A stretch of 64,000 nt of DNA. It comes from Dehalobacter sp. DCA (GTDB lineage: Bacteria > Bacillota > Desulfitobacteriia > Desulfitobacteriales > Syntrophobotulaceae). The notes beneath the pieces were generated by a model. It saw only the letters and a program-made list of their open reading frames with translations, made no database searches and was not told the origin of the DNA. The stretch spans positions 2,499,001 through 2,563,000 of the forward strand of contig NC_018866.1 in the NCBI RefSeq assembly GCF_000305775.1, read 5' to 3'. Both the position numbers and the translations under genes were made by a program. Every line of letters begins with the position of its first letter. Within the stretch, counting starts at the first letter, position 1. Positions 44,201-52,225 of the stretch are shown here, one piece after another.

Positions 44201-44549
44201 AAGAACTCAAATGGCCCAAGCCTTTAATAACGGTCAAGGCAAGGTCTTTCTTATTTCTTTAAGAGCAGGCGGGACGGGCCTTAACCTGACGGGTGCCGAT
44301 ACTGTCATTCATTTTGACCCCTGGTGGAATCCGGCCGTTGAAGACCAGGCTACGGACCGCGCGCACCGGATCGGGCAAAACAATTCGGTCCAGGTCATCA
44401 AGCTTTTGACCCAAGGGACCATTGAAGAAAAAGTCAACGCCTTGCAGGCTAAAAAGAAAAAGCTGATCGATTCCGTCATCCAGCCCGGAGAAACGATATT
44501 GTCCAAGCTAACAGAACAGGAGCTCAATGCGCTGTTTGATTTTGACTAA
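41268..44549 (+). CDS. SNF2-family helicase with SWIM zinc finger
   Basis: 1093 aa. Near the N-terminus HCTCPAYAEYPGACKHVVAV is a SWIM zinc finger (CxC...CxH). A long bacterial SNF2-associated region follows, then the helicase core: Walker A DDMGLGKTLQV (about 645-655), DEAQ box FLDEAQNIKNP (about 755), TGTPIENSLSELWS, and the C-terminal SLRAGGTGLNLTGAD and DQATDRAHRIGQ motifs. AAGGAG precedes the ATG. Such proteins translocate on DNA and remodel bound proteins; the bacterial role is mostly unknown. It is monocistronic. Confidence 0.95.
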   Translation: MALFNVTEREIQALAGNRKSYELGVIYAQSRKVSNFNFDPEQRVIEANVTGNWRYNVRIVLNQSGTVSAAHCTCPAYAEYPGACKHVVAVLKTARQKLSAIQSSFSDSAKAGSEFMTFISDRKQENPLEELNLEVGLQLSTVFRKISAQLQLKVGLKRPYVVKNLKDFLLAVKNEHSLDFGAKFTYDPTRHKFKETDAPLIAMLQDMLAQYEAFQEIRNVSYFAYTASPFSQKPFVLSTYYLGKLLDALGSKPFSLHAGFANGYETTEILTVNIRRKDIPLDFSVEAEEQNILLLLQNEPPVPLTADGRYYLYNRQIYQVSQEQTEFLPNLLKALNGKQRPGILFTAAQKDRFASEALPFMQKIATVSVEPTLADRFIREDLQPKIYFDRAGENGVTARLEFHYGEILINPFSSRGGFRTAPGNDQILIRDLEQERKILNIFEQADFIVSEGKISLEDDEKIFDFTVKGFPELQDLAETYYSDDFRLKIQTSATFSGRIRLDESLDMLEVSFTCGDVDPGELADIFQSLQMKKKYYRLRDGSFLDLQQHDLEAMSKLLDHLDLKGQDLTNQTLHLPKFRALYIDSFLRQADLSGIQRNKAFKQLVQSILEPQDGEYDPPLPLQQVLRDYQKTGFKWLKTLASYGLGGILADDMGLGKTLQVLAFVLSEKLTAAQNPSSLLPFLVIAPTSLVYNWQSEAEKFTPDLHVLVIDGQPAERQEQISRIAPADLVVVSYAVLRRDIEQFSKLAFSYCFLDEAQNIKNPQTLNAKSVQKIQAKGYFALTGTPIENSLSELWSIFHFIMPGYLPSHQEFHKKYALPVSKGDTESLQELSRQIKPFILRRLKVDVLKELPPKIETEIKAALTDEQRKIYLAYLQQTKRQLAEELAVSGFAKSQIKILAALTRLRQICSHPAMFIENYTGGSGKMLLFQEILTESLDAGHRILVFSQFTSMLDLIQDDLNQHKIAHFYLSGSTKALERTQMAQAFNNGQGKVFLISLRAGGTGLNLTGADTVIHFDPWWNPAVEDQATDRAHRIGQNNSVQVIKLLTQGTIEEKVNALQAKKKKLIDSVIQPGETILSKLTEQELNALFDFD

Positions 44550-44700
44550 AAAAGCCTACCAACCCCACCACGGGCACACGCGGCAAAGCATTAAGCCCTA
44601 AACCCTCGGGTTTAGGAAATCCCTTATAAATGGAAAGTTAGTTCTTGTAGAAGTATTCGTACGGTGATATGATAGATCCTAGAAGCAGGGGGATGAGCGT

Positions 44701-44925
44701 ATGGATAAATCGGATTTAATTCTGGAAAAGCTAAGCTCCATGGAAAAGGCTTTACGAACAGAGATTAAAATGCTCAGCGACAAGCAAAATGAATTTACTG
44801 AGAAGCAAAATGAATTTTCCGAAAAACAAGATATGACTTGGCAAGCTATCCGGGAAATGAGAGATGAACTGACAAATAATAGCTTAAAAATAAAAATTAT
44901 TGACAACAAGGTAAAGGCTTTATAG
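44701..44925 (+). CDS. Small coiled-coil protein
   Basis: 74 aa, almost all one helix. Two identical-looking heptad blocks, NEFTEKQ and NEFSEKQ, sit in the middle. GCAGGGGGATGAG precedes the ATG. It probably dimerises as a coiled coil; no family is recognised. A compact terminator overlaps the stop codon. Confidence 0.55.
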   Translation: MDKSDLILEKLSSMEKALRTEIKMLSDKQNEFTEKQNEFSEKQDMTWQAIREMRDELTNNSLKIKIIDNKVKAL

Positions 44926-44936
44926 CCTTTTTTTTT
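44911..44936 (+). terminator. Terminator of the coiled-coil gene
   Basis: AAAGGC and GCCTTT close a short loop, followed by a run of nine T. The stem overlaps the last codons of the gene. Confidence 0.7.
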
Positions 44937-45141
44937 CCTTTATTTTTTGACACGTTTTTTGACATAAAGTTCAATCTTCATTTGCATTATAAGGCAATTC
45001 TGTAAAATAGTTGATGCTTTCTGAAAAATGATGAAGGAAAATGTAGTTAAAAGTAGAATAATTTGTTTAATAGCCATTGATTACTTTATCAAAAATGATG
45101 TAAATCTGATCTCAGCAGTATTTCCATCAGAGAAGGGAAAT

Positions 45142-48100
45142 ATGGAATCATCACATTTTTTTTCAGTTTTATTTTTCTTTTCTTGTGTAATGAGCGGTTC
45201 TCTTGGGGCCTATACACTTTATCTTGACCCGAAAGCCGGATTGAACAAAGCTTTTTTTGCGCTGTGCATTTCCTTGAGTCTATGGGCTTTCGGGTTTTCC
45301 ATTTGCGTTTCTGCCCAGAATCAAGAACTTAGCTTAATCTGGCGTAGGATCTCAGTCGTTGGTTGGGGTTCGTTTTTCAGCATCCTGCTTCATTTCAGTT
45401 TAATTCTAACCGAGAAAAAAAATTTGTTAAACAAATGGTGGCTATACCTGCTGCTTTATTTCCCCTCAGTCCTGACAATGTATATTTATGGGATCTCCGG
45501 TTCTGCGGAATCGAAGTATAAGTTAATTCATACGGTCAATGGCTGGATTAATGTTCCGAATAGTGGCTTTAATTCTTTTTTCAATTATTATTATATTATT
45601 TTCTGCATCGTTTCCGCAGGAATGATTTGGTTATGGGGGAGAAAAGCTTCTGCCCCCAATAGTAAGAAAAAGGCAAGACTCATCCTATCTTGGATTATTG
45701 CGACTTTAATCTTTGCATCCTTTACGGATATTGTCGCCAGCACTTTTTGGAAAATGCCGCTTCCCCAATTGGCTCCTTTTATTATCTCGATGTCGCTCAT
45801 CGTCATTTGCTACGCAATTAAAAAATACGGACTGATGAAGCCGGAAAAGATCATCAATGCTGAAGAAACCATCTTAAATGAATCCACCCGCGGAAATATT
45901 ATCAGCTATATGGCCTTTGCTATGTTTGCCTGCGGCGTTATCAATTTTGTTTCGTTTTTTCTTTTTAACATGACAAACGATTTAACGCCTGTCATATTGA
46001 CAAGTATTGCTATTCTTTTTCTAGGACTTGTCATTTTGTTCGTGAAGTGGATGCCTATAGCGGAAAATAAAAAAGATATTACTTATTTTGTGGCGAGTGT
46101 TGTGGCCATTCCAATTTTTACTTTAAGGTTAATTGAAACCGGGAGTATTACGGTTTGGGCGTTTCCTATTATTTTTGTAATTATCGCCCTGGTGTTCAAT
46201 CAACGCATTATCTTAGTGTCATTGGGAATCTCCATCATATCTACCCAGATTCTGGGCTGGTTCATCGCGCCAAAGGTTAACATTGAGATAAATGCTCAAC
46301 ACTATTTGGCAAGAATCTTATTTTTCCTTGTCGTTCTTGGGTTGGCTTTCTATGTCAATAAACTGTACATTCGCAGACTGAAAGAAAACGCTGAGCAGAT
46401 AAAACTGCAGAAATTAATCTCGAAGATTTCTTCGGATTTCATCACAGCAAATCAAATGAATCTAGAGCAGAAAATCAATCAGGCGCTTGAGGAATGCGGA
46501 CGGTTTTTTGAGATGGACAGGGCATGGATCTATCTACTGGACAGGGAGCAACATCGCGTTACCCTTCCGTTTGCTTGGTACCGGCATGATCGTGTTATCA
46601 GAGAAGCGATAGAATGCCCGGGAGCGGAAGACTCGATCCTCATGAATCAGATATCAGAGGGCAAAATGATTCATACAAAATCAGAAATTTGCCTACCCAT
46701 TGCTGGGAACGGTCAGATATTAGGCTCATTCGGGATTGATTCCCGCAGAATCCCTAAAAAATGGCGTGAAGACCAGATTGATTTACTCAAGGTCATTGCA
46801 AATATTTTGGGAGACGCTCTGACGAAAGTCCAGGCGGAAAGAGAAATTAAACAATTAGCCTACTATGATCATTTAACGAAGCTACCCAACCGAGTGTTGT
46901 TCCAGGACAGGGTTACGCAAGCGATCCACCAAGCCGGCCGGATTCAAAAGATGCTCGCGGTGATTTTCCTGGATCTTGATTCTTTCAAAACGGTTAATGA
47001 TACTTTGGGTCATGAAGGCGGGGACGAACTGATCACTAAAGTCGGGCAGAAATTATTGGAATGCACCCGCAAAACCGACACGGTATCCCGTTTTGGCGGC
47101 GATGAATTTCTGATTATGCTGAATAATATTTCCGACTATCAAGATGTTATGGCCGTTGCCGATAAAATAATGGGTTTATTCAAAGAACCGGCGGTATTAA
47201 GAGGTAAGGAATTCTTTGTTACAGCAAGTGCAGGGATTGCGCTATATCCTATTGATGGACAAGATACAGAAACGTTAATTATAAACTCGGATATTGCGAT
47301 GTATAAGGCCAAAGAAAAAGGGAAAAACCAGTATGCCCTCTGTTCTTCCGAGATGAAAGAGGACATTCGGAATAAAATGATACTGAAAAACAGTCTGTTC
47401 CGAGCTTTAGAACGCGAAGAATTGTTAGTGTATTACCAGCCTCAGGTCCATCTTCCGGAAGCAAAAATCATCGGAATGGAAGCTTTGTTAAGATGGAAGC
47501 ATCCGGAGTTGGGAATGGTATCCCCGGCAGTATTCATCCCGATTGCCGAGCAAAGTGGGATCATTAACACGATCGGAGAATGGGTACTTAAAACAGCTTG
47601 CCGGCAAAATAAGATCTGGCAGGAAAAAGGATATCCTCCGGTGCGGATGTCTGTTAATATTTCGGTAAATCAACTTCGTGACCCGAATATTGTTGAGCAG
47701 ATCGCAAATGTCCTTCAAGAAACCGGACTTCAACCCAAGTATCTGGAATTAGAAATTACAGAAGGTTCTGCGATAAATGAAGCAAATATTATTCAGGTTT
47801 TAAACGATTTTAAGAAATTAGGGATTACCATCTCTATCGACGACTTTGGCACAGAATACTCCTCTTTAAACAGGCTGAAAAATTTGCCGATCGATCGCTT
47901 GAAGATGGATATGCATTTTGTTCATGGTATTGAAGAAGATGAAAAAGACAGAGCAATCACCAAAGTTATCATAAATCTTGCTAAAAATCTAGACCTGGAG
48001 GTTATTGCCGAAGGGGTGGAAACCGAGAAACAAGTACAATTCTTAAGTCGGAACATGTGCAACGAGGTTCAGGGTTATTATTTCTACCGACCAATGCCTG

Positions 48101-48150
48101 CTGAGGAAATCGAAGAATTATTAAGAAAACCATGCGCCAATATCCTATAG
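45142..48150 (+). CDS. Membrane-bound GAF-GGDEF-EAL protein (cyclic-di-GMP turnover)
   Basis: About 1002 aa. The ATG at 45142 with GAAGGG upstream is preferred to the frame start at 45028. The N-terminal half holds about ten or more membrane helices of histidine-kinase-like (7TM) type, followed by a GAF-like domain with CGRFFEMDRAWIYLLD. The GGDEF domain has an intact RFGGDEFLIML; the EAL domain has MEALLRWKHPELG, VNISVNQLRDP, LELEITEG, DDFGTEYSSL and VIAEGVETEKQ, so all metal and catalytic residues of a phosphodiesterase appear present. It can in principle make and break cyclic di-GMP in response to a membrane signal. Confidence 0.9.
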   Translation: MESSHFFSVLFFFSCVMSGSLGAYTLYLDPKAGLNKAFFALCISLSLWAFGFSICVSAQNQELSLIWRRISVVGWGSFFSILLHFSLILTEKKNLLNKWWLYLLLYFPSVLTMYIYGISGSAESKYKLIHTVNGWINVPNSGFNSFFNYYYIIFCIVSAGMIWLWGRKASAPNSKKKARLILSWIIATLIFASFTDIVASTFWKMPLPQLAPFIISMSLIVICYAIKKYGLMKPEKIINAEETILNESTRGNIISYMAFAMFACGVINFVSFFLFNMTNDLTPVILTSIAILFLGLVILFVKWMPIAENKKDITYFVASVVAIPIFTLRLIETGSITVWAFPIIFVIIALVFNQRIILVSLGISIISTQILGWFIAPKVNIEINAQHYLARILFFLVVLGLAFYVNKLYIRRLKENAEQIKLQKLISKISSDFITANQMNLEQKINQALEECGRFFEMDRAWIYLLDREQHRVTLPFAWYRHDRVIREAIECPGAEDSILMNQISEGKMIHTKSEICLPIAGNGQILGSFGIDSRRIPKKWREDQIDLLKVIANILGDALTKVQAEREIKQLAYYDHLTKLPNRVLFQDRVTQAIHQAGRIQKMLAVIFLDLDSFKTVNDTLGHEGGDELITKVGQKLLECTRKTDTVSRFGGDEFLIMLNNISDYQDVMAVADKIMGLFKEPAVLRGKEFFVTASAGIALYPIDGQDTETLIINSDIAMYKAKEKGKNQYALCSSEMKEDIRNKMILKNSLFRALEREELLVYYQPQVHLPEAKIIGMEALLRWKHPELGMVSPAVFIPIAEQSGIINTIGEWVLKTACRQNKIWQEKGYPPVRMSVNISVNQLRDPNIVEQIANVLQETGLQPKYLELEITEGSAINEANIIQVLNDFKKLGITISIDDFGTEYSSLNRLKNLPIDRLKMDMHFVHGIEEDEKDRAITKVIINLAKNLDLEVIAEGVETEKQVQFLSRNMCNEVQGYYFYRPMPAEEIEELLRKPCANIL

Positions 48151-48172
48151 ATACATAGTTTTTCTACAAAAA

Positions 48173-49303
48173 TCAACTCCACCCACCGATTGTTTTCGCC
48201 GTAAATTCCTCATGTACTTTCTTCAGCAAAACCGGGATACTCAGCGCCTGCGGACAATGTTCCTCACAGATTCCGCAAGAAATACACTGATCAGCTCCGG
48301 AACCGGAGGGGAGCAAACTTTCCCTGTACATCCCTTTGTCTACCCAATGCGTTTTCATGAGCTGGTGGCTGTTATAGAGCCTGAATATTTCAGGAATGCT
48401 TACGCCTTGGGGACAGGGCATACAATAGCTGCAGCTTGTACAGCCGATGCTGTTATTAGACTCGAAAGCTTCCCGGATTTTTTTGATCAGATTTTGGTCG
48501 GCCTCGGACATTGCGTTGACTGCAGATTCATCAAAGATCCGCAAATTGTCCTTCAACTGCTCCAGCGTGCTGGCCCCACTAAGAATCACGGAAACCTCAG
48601 GCATATTGTAAAGCCAGCGGAAACACCACGCGACCAAGGATCTCTTCTCCGGATATTGATGAACCAAATCAGCGACTGCTTCGGGAACGTTAGCCAGCAT
48701 GTAGCCGCCCCTTAACGGTTCCATGATAACAACCGCCAGACCCTTTCCTGCCGCATATCTCAACCCCTCAATCCCGGCCTGCTGATTTTCATCCAGAATA
48801 TTCAGCTGAATTTGTGCCATTTCCCAGTCAAAGGCATCCACGACCTGTTTGAATGCCGGTAGTGTCCCATGAAAAGAAAAACTCTTGTGCAGTATTTTAC
48901 CCTTTTGGATCATTTTATCAAGGAAAGTAAGACCATCAAAATGATTGACTTTCTCCCAATTGTCATGGTTCATGTTGTGGAGAAGATACATGTCGATATG
49001 ATCGGTTCCCAAGCGTTCCAGCTCTTCATCCAAGTATTTCTCGAAGTCTCCGTGTCTGCCGATTTTCCATATAGGGCTTTTAGTGGCGATCAGCGCCTTA
49101 TTCCGATAGCCCCGTTGAAGTGCTTTCCCGGTAATCATTTCACTGTTTGGATACATGTAAGCGGTGTCCAGGTAATTGACTCCGTGATCCACCGCATACC
49201 GCACCATTTCTATCGCTTCTTTTTCATTTTTCGGGAACCGCATACAGCCAAGCCCCAGCCTTGAAACTTGAAGTCCCGTTTTTCCAAGTAGCGTATATTG
49301 CAT
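48173..49303 (-). CDS. Aldo/keto reductase with two ferredoxin-like clusters
   Basis: 376 aa from MQYTLLGKTGLQVSRLGLGC. The TIM-barrel signature includes YLDTAYMYPNSE and the catalytic Lys region ALIATKSP. The C-terminus binds iron-sulfur clusters: CTSCSYCMPCPQGVSIPEI and CISCGICEEHCPQALSIP. This class of aldo/keto reductases is common in anaerobes and couples substrate reduction to ferredoxin rather than to NADPH alone. Substrate unknown; monocistronic. Confidence 0.9.
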   Translation of the reverse strand: MQYTLLGKTGLQVSRLGLGCMRFPKNEKEAIEMVRYAVDHGVNYLDTAYMYPNSEMITGKALQRGYRNKALIATKSPIWKIGRHGDFEKYLDEELERLGTDHIDMYLLHNMNHDNWEKVNHFDGLTFLDKMIQKGKILHKSFSFHGTLPAFKQVVDAFDWEMAQIQLNILDENQQAGIEGLRYAAGKGLAVVIMEPLRGGYMLANVPEAVADLVHQYPEKRSLVAWCFRWLYNMPEVSVILSGASTLEQLKDNLRIFDESAVNAMSEADQNLIKKIREAFESNNSIGCTSCSYCMPCPQGVSIPEIFRLYNSHQLMKTHWVDKGMYRESLLPSGSGADQCISCGICEEHCPQALSIPVLLKKVHEEFTAKTIGGWS

Positions 49304-49350
49304 GATATTACACTCCATTTTATCTTCATTCTTTGTTATACCCTATTGCG

Positions 49351-49818
49351 TTATTTACTAAACATCCCTTTAATTTTCTTCCACAGTCCGGTGCCAACCA
49401 TATTATCGGCAACTTTTATGATTTCCTGGACTTTAATCAGGATATCGCCCTCACCGGCCCAGTGCCTGCGGACAACTTCCGGGCTCGTGTTATTAATAAT
49501 GGTGTTCAGGACATAAGCAGCCACGGATATATCGTCAACAAATCCTACCGGTCCTACAAAGAGCTCAGGGATTAAATCAATCGGTGAGACAAAATAAGCA
49601 ATCGCAATCGCCAGTTTTGCTTTATCGTCTACGTTGACTTCCTTGTCTACAGTCAGTTTGCACAGAAGATGAAATAAGTCGGGGGCAATCAGGATATACT
49701 CTGCATACTTATTCGTTTTACCTTCCTCACTTGTGAAGTAGTCCTTGATCTTTTTCCTTAGAGATTGATAAAAATCATTATGGTCGTTCTCATGGTCGTT
49801 CCTCATTTGGTCACTCAT
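49351..49818 (-). CDS. YkvA-like DUF1232 protein
   Basis: 155 aa. The DUF1232 motif is AIAYFVSPIDLIPELFVG, followed by VGFVDDISVAAYVLNTII, a helical hairpin in the membrane or at its surface. The N-terminus is charged and soluble. Function unknown. It is separated from the aldo/keto reductase by a short gap in the same direction. Confidence 0.85.
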   Translation of the reverse strand: MSDQMRNDHENDHNDFYQSLRKKIKDYFTSEEGKTNKYAEYILIAPDLFHLLCKLTVDKEVNVDDKAKLAIAIAYFVSPIDLIPELFVGPVGFVDDISVAAYVLNTIINNTSPEVVRRHWAGEGDILIKVQEIIKVADNMVGTGLWKKIKGMFSK

Positions 49819-50039
49819 GATCTAACCTCTTTTCGTTATTTTTCGTTATTTTATGTACAACAGAATATTTTATAGGCTTCGTCTTTTATTGCTTTTATTG
49901 TATCTTCTTTCTCTAACAATTGCACCAAGGTTTGTCTATTAAAATTGGTGGGCTAAGCTTAATTCAAAGGGTATTTTCCTGTCCATGACGAATATCTTCT
50001 TAACCGACAATAACCTATTACGCTTGGAGAAGGTAAATC

Positions 50040-50741
50040 ATGAAAATTACTGACAAGAAGCTTCTTACGATTACCGTCCTATTGCTCATAAGTACCTTGA
50101 TCCTTTCCGCTTGCAGCTTTAAAAACAATTCTTCTGCTCCTTCGGCTGCAGTTTCCTCCGCTGGAACCGATGACACCAGTGATCAGGAAGTGGTTTCAAA
50201 TTTAATTATGAAAGGTGCCGGTCTCAGAGAGATTTCTTATCATCTTGTAACAACGAATGCGGGGGTATCTTCCGAAAGCAGCGTTTGGTTCCAAGATACC
50301 AAAATGAAAACGGATACGATTACGAATGGGCAAAGAACGATCTCCATCTTCGATTTAGAAAAGGGAGAAATCGTTTCCTACCGGCCAGGACAAAATGTGG
50401 CTGCAAAGGTAAATATTAACGAATATAAAGGGAATGACAATATTACCCCCATGGACTATTCACTGGCATTAGATACAGATGAAAATGCTGATGTAAGTTA
50501 CCAAATCATCGGAACACAAATGCTTAACGGATTGGAATGCAAAATAATTTCTGTAACCAGCGGCCAAGGGAATTATAAAGATTGGTTAAGTACAAAATAC
50601 GGAATCGTCATTAAGTTTGAACTGGTTCAGGATGGGCAGACCAACACCTCAGAATATACAGACATTAAAGTCGGTGCAGGTTCCATCCCCGAAGGTACAT
50701 TTGACTTACCGAAAGAGATTCTTATTCAACAAACCCCATGA
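50040..50741 (+). CDS. LolA/DUF4412-like lipoprotein
   Basis: 233 aa. The signal peptide ends in the lipobox LILSACS. After a Ser-rich linker the mature protein forms an unclosed beta-barrel pattern typical of LolA-like proteins, for example VWFQDTKMKTDTITNG, GEIVSYRPGQN and SVTSGQGNYKDWLST. A short C-terminal segment EYTDIKVGAGSIPEGTFDLP is seen in many outer-sheath lipoproteins. It may carry lipids or act as a sensor; there is no partner gene nearby. Confidence 0.7.
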   Translation: MKITDKKLLTITVLLLISTLILSACSFKNNSSAPSAAVSSAGTDDTSDQEVVSNLIMKGAGLREISYHLVTTNAGVSSESSVWFQDTKMKTDTITNGQRTISIFDLEKGEIVSYRPGQNVAAKVNINEYKGNDNITPMDYSLALDTDENADVSYQIIGTQMLNGLECKIISVTSGQGNYKDWLSTKYGIVIKFELVQDGQTNTSEYTDIKVGAGSIPEGTFDLPKEILIQQTP

Positions 50742-50831
50742 GGATATCCATGACTTCTTCCAGATACTTTTAGGAATTTTTTACCGGTATAATGATTGAA
50801 ATTTTGAGGTATCCTATTTAAGGTTAAAGAA

Positions 50832-50861
50832 AAGGGAACCGTATTCTCTCACGGTTCCCTT
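50832..50861. terminator. Bidirectional terminator between lipoprotein and SASP genes
   Basis: AAGGGAACCGT pairs with ACGGTTCCCTT around eight bases; A-rich before and T-poor after. It serves the convergent genes on both sides. Confidence 0.7.
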
Positions 50862-50894
50862 CCGGCTTATAATCATTTGTTCCCGAAAATCAGT

Positions 50895-51041
50895 TTAACG
50901 CATGCCAAGGCTTTCAAAAGTCTTCTTCACCATGTATCCACCTACGGAACCATTTTGTCTAGCAGATGTATCAGGGCCTAAGCTTACACCCATTGAACTA
51001 GCTGCCTGACTCTTGTCTATAGGAAGTCTATATTTTGCCAT
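50895..51041 (-). CDS. Short alpha/beta-type small acid-soluble spore protein
   Basis: 48 aa from MAKYRLPIDKSQAASSMG, with AAAGGAGGG upstream; a longer in-frame extension lacks a start signal. The core LGPDTSARQNGSVGGYMVKK matches the second conserved block of alpha/beta-type SASPs (GADTxARxNGSVGGExxK). The first half that normally carries the GPR cleavage site is shortened. SASPs coat and protect spore DNA. It is evidence that the organism sporulates. Confidence 0.85.
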   Translation of the reverse strand: MAKYRLPIDKSQAASSMGVSLGPDTSARQNGSVGGYMVKKTFESLGMR

Positions 51042-51215
51042 TACTTTTTCCCTCCTTTCCTTTTTGGAATGTACACTTATTATTAACATATTTACCTTTT
51101 CTACACTGGCAGTTTTTGTTATCGATTATATCGTCGAAAGAAGACCGGCACTCTTGATACTGCCCCCTGAATATATTGACATTAAACGAAGATGCTTTTG
51201 GGCGGGTGGTATTGT

Positions 51216-52103
51216 ATGAACGCTGTGGATCGTATATCCAAAGCTTTTCAATCTGCTGAAGAAATCCCTATTGACGATTCCTCGAAGATGATTTTAATGA
51301 GTGATGTCCATAGGGGGGACGGCAGCTGGGCTGACGATTTTTCCGGGAATGAGAATCTGTATTTTGCAGCGTTAACGCATTATTATAAGGAACAGTACAC
51401 GTATATCGAGCTTGGTGACGGTGACGAACTGTGGAAGTATAAAAACATGTCGGACATCGTGCCTGTTCATAAGGATACATTTTCACTCCTGCAAAAATTT
51501 TATAATGAAGGCCGCGTTTATTTCATTTACGGAAACCATGACATGGTCAAAAGTAATGATCATTTTGTACAGAAATGCTTTAACCGGTACTATGATGCCG
51601 AGGAGAAGCGTCACGTTCCTTTATTTGAGAATGTTAAATTTCGCGAGGGGCTCGTTTTACGGTATAAGGATTCAGACCGAAAAATTCTTTTGATCCACGG
51701 GCACCAAGGCAGTATGTTGGACTATACGTTTTGGGGGTTAAGAAGATTTCTGGTCAGATATGTATGGAAGAAACTTGAGTTATTCGGCTTCAAAGACCCC
51801 ACCAGTACAGCCAAAAATTATCATAAGAAAGATTCTATAGAACAAAACCTTACTGAATGGGTCAACCAGGAAAAGCACATGTTGATTGCCGGTCACACCC
51901 ATAGGCCCATGTTCCCTGATGCGGGTAAACCGCTTTATTTCAATGACGGCAGTTGTGTTCATCCCCGTTCGATCACGGGGATAGAGATCGCGGAAGGCAA
52001 TATTACACTGGTTAAATGGAATGTCAAAACCAAGGATGACGGTACCTTGTATATAGGCCGGGAAGTTCTTGCAGGACCCAGAGACTTAAAGGAATACCTT
52101 TAA
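51216..52103 (+). CDS. Metallophosphoesterase (calcineurin-like)
   Basis: 295 aa from MNAVDRISKAFQSAEEIP, with GGGTGG upstream. Metal-binding motifs are ILMSDVHRGD, YIELGDGDELW, IYGNHDMVK, LIHGHQGS and IAGHTHRPMF, all present in the right order. The GD..D motif reads GDGDE rather than GDxxD. A terminator overlaps the stop. Members hydrolyse phosphate esters of nucleotides, lipids or sugars; the substrate is open. Confidence 0.9.
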   Translation: MNAVDRISKAFQSAEEIPIDDSSKMILMSDVHRGDGSWADDFSGNENLYFAALTHYYKEQYTYIELGDGDELWKYKNMSDIVPVHKDTFSLLQKFYNEGRVYFIYGNHDMVKSNDHFVQKCFNRYYDAEEKRHVPLFENVKFREGLVLRYKDSDRKILLIHGHQGSMLDYTFWGLRRFLVRYVWKKLELFGFKDPTSTAKNYHKKDSIEQNLTEWVNQEKHMLIAGHTHRPMFPDAGKPLYFNDGSCVHPRSITGIEIAEGNITLVKWNVKTKDDGTLYIGREVLAGPRDLKEYL

Positions 52104-52112
52104 GTCCCTGGG
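52077..52112 (+). terminator. Terminator overlapping the metallophosphoesterase stop
   Basis: CCCAGAGACTTAAAG pairs (with one mismatch) with CTTTAAGTCCCTGGG around six bases, then CTTTCC. It lies partly in the coding region. Confidence 0.75.
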
Positions 52113-52225
52113 CTTTCCTCTTATTTTGTATCGTCAGCAGTGTCGCTTTTGGCCTGCTTGCGAAAAGCCTTGAGGGGTCAGGCGTGTTCAGATCTATTCG
52201 CAATCAAAAGGGGCTGCCGGAGCTA

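Noticed and set aside
44590-44620. CCTAAACCC/GGGTTTAGG hairpin after the SNF2 gene
   Set aside because: Stem is clear but a two-base loop and lack of a T-run make a terminator call too weak.
52113-52225. Possible protein-like tail on the minus strand near 52125-52175
   Set aside because: Short, no family match and no upstream continuation.
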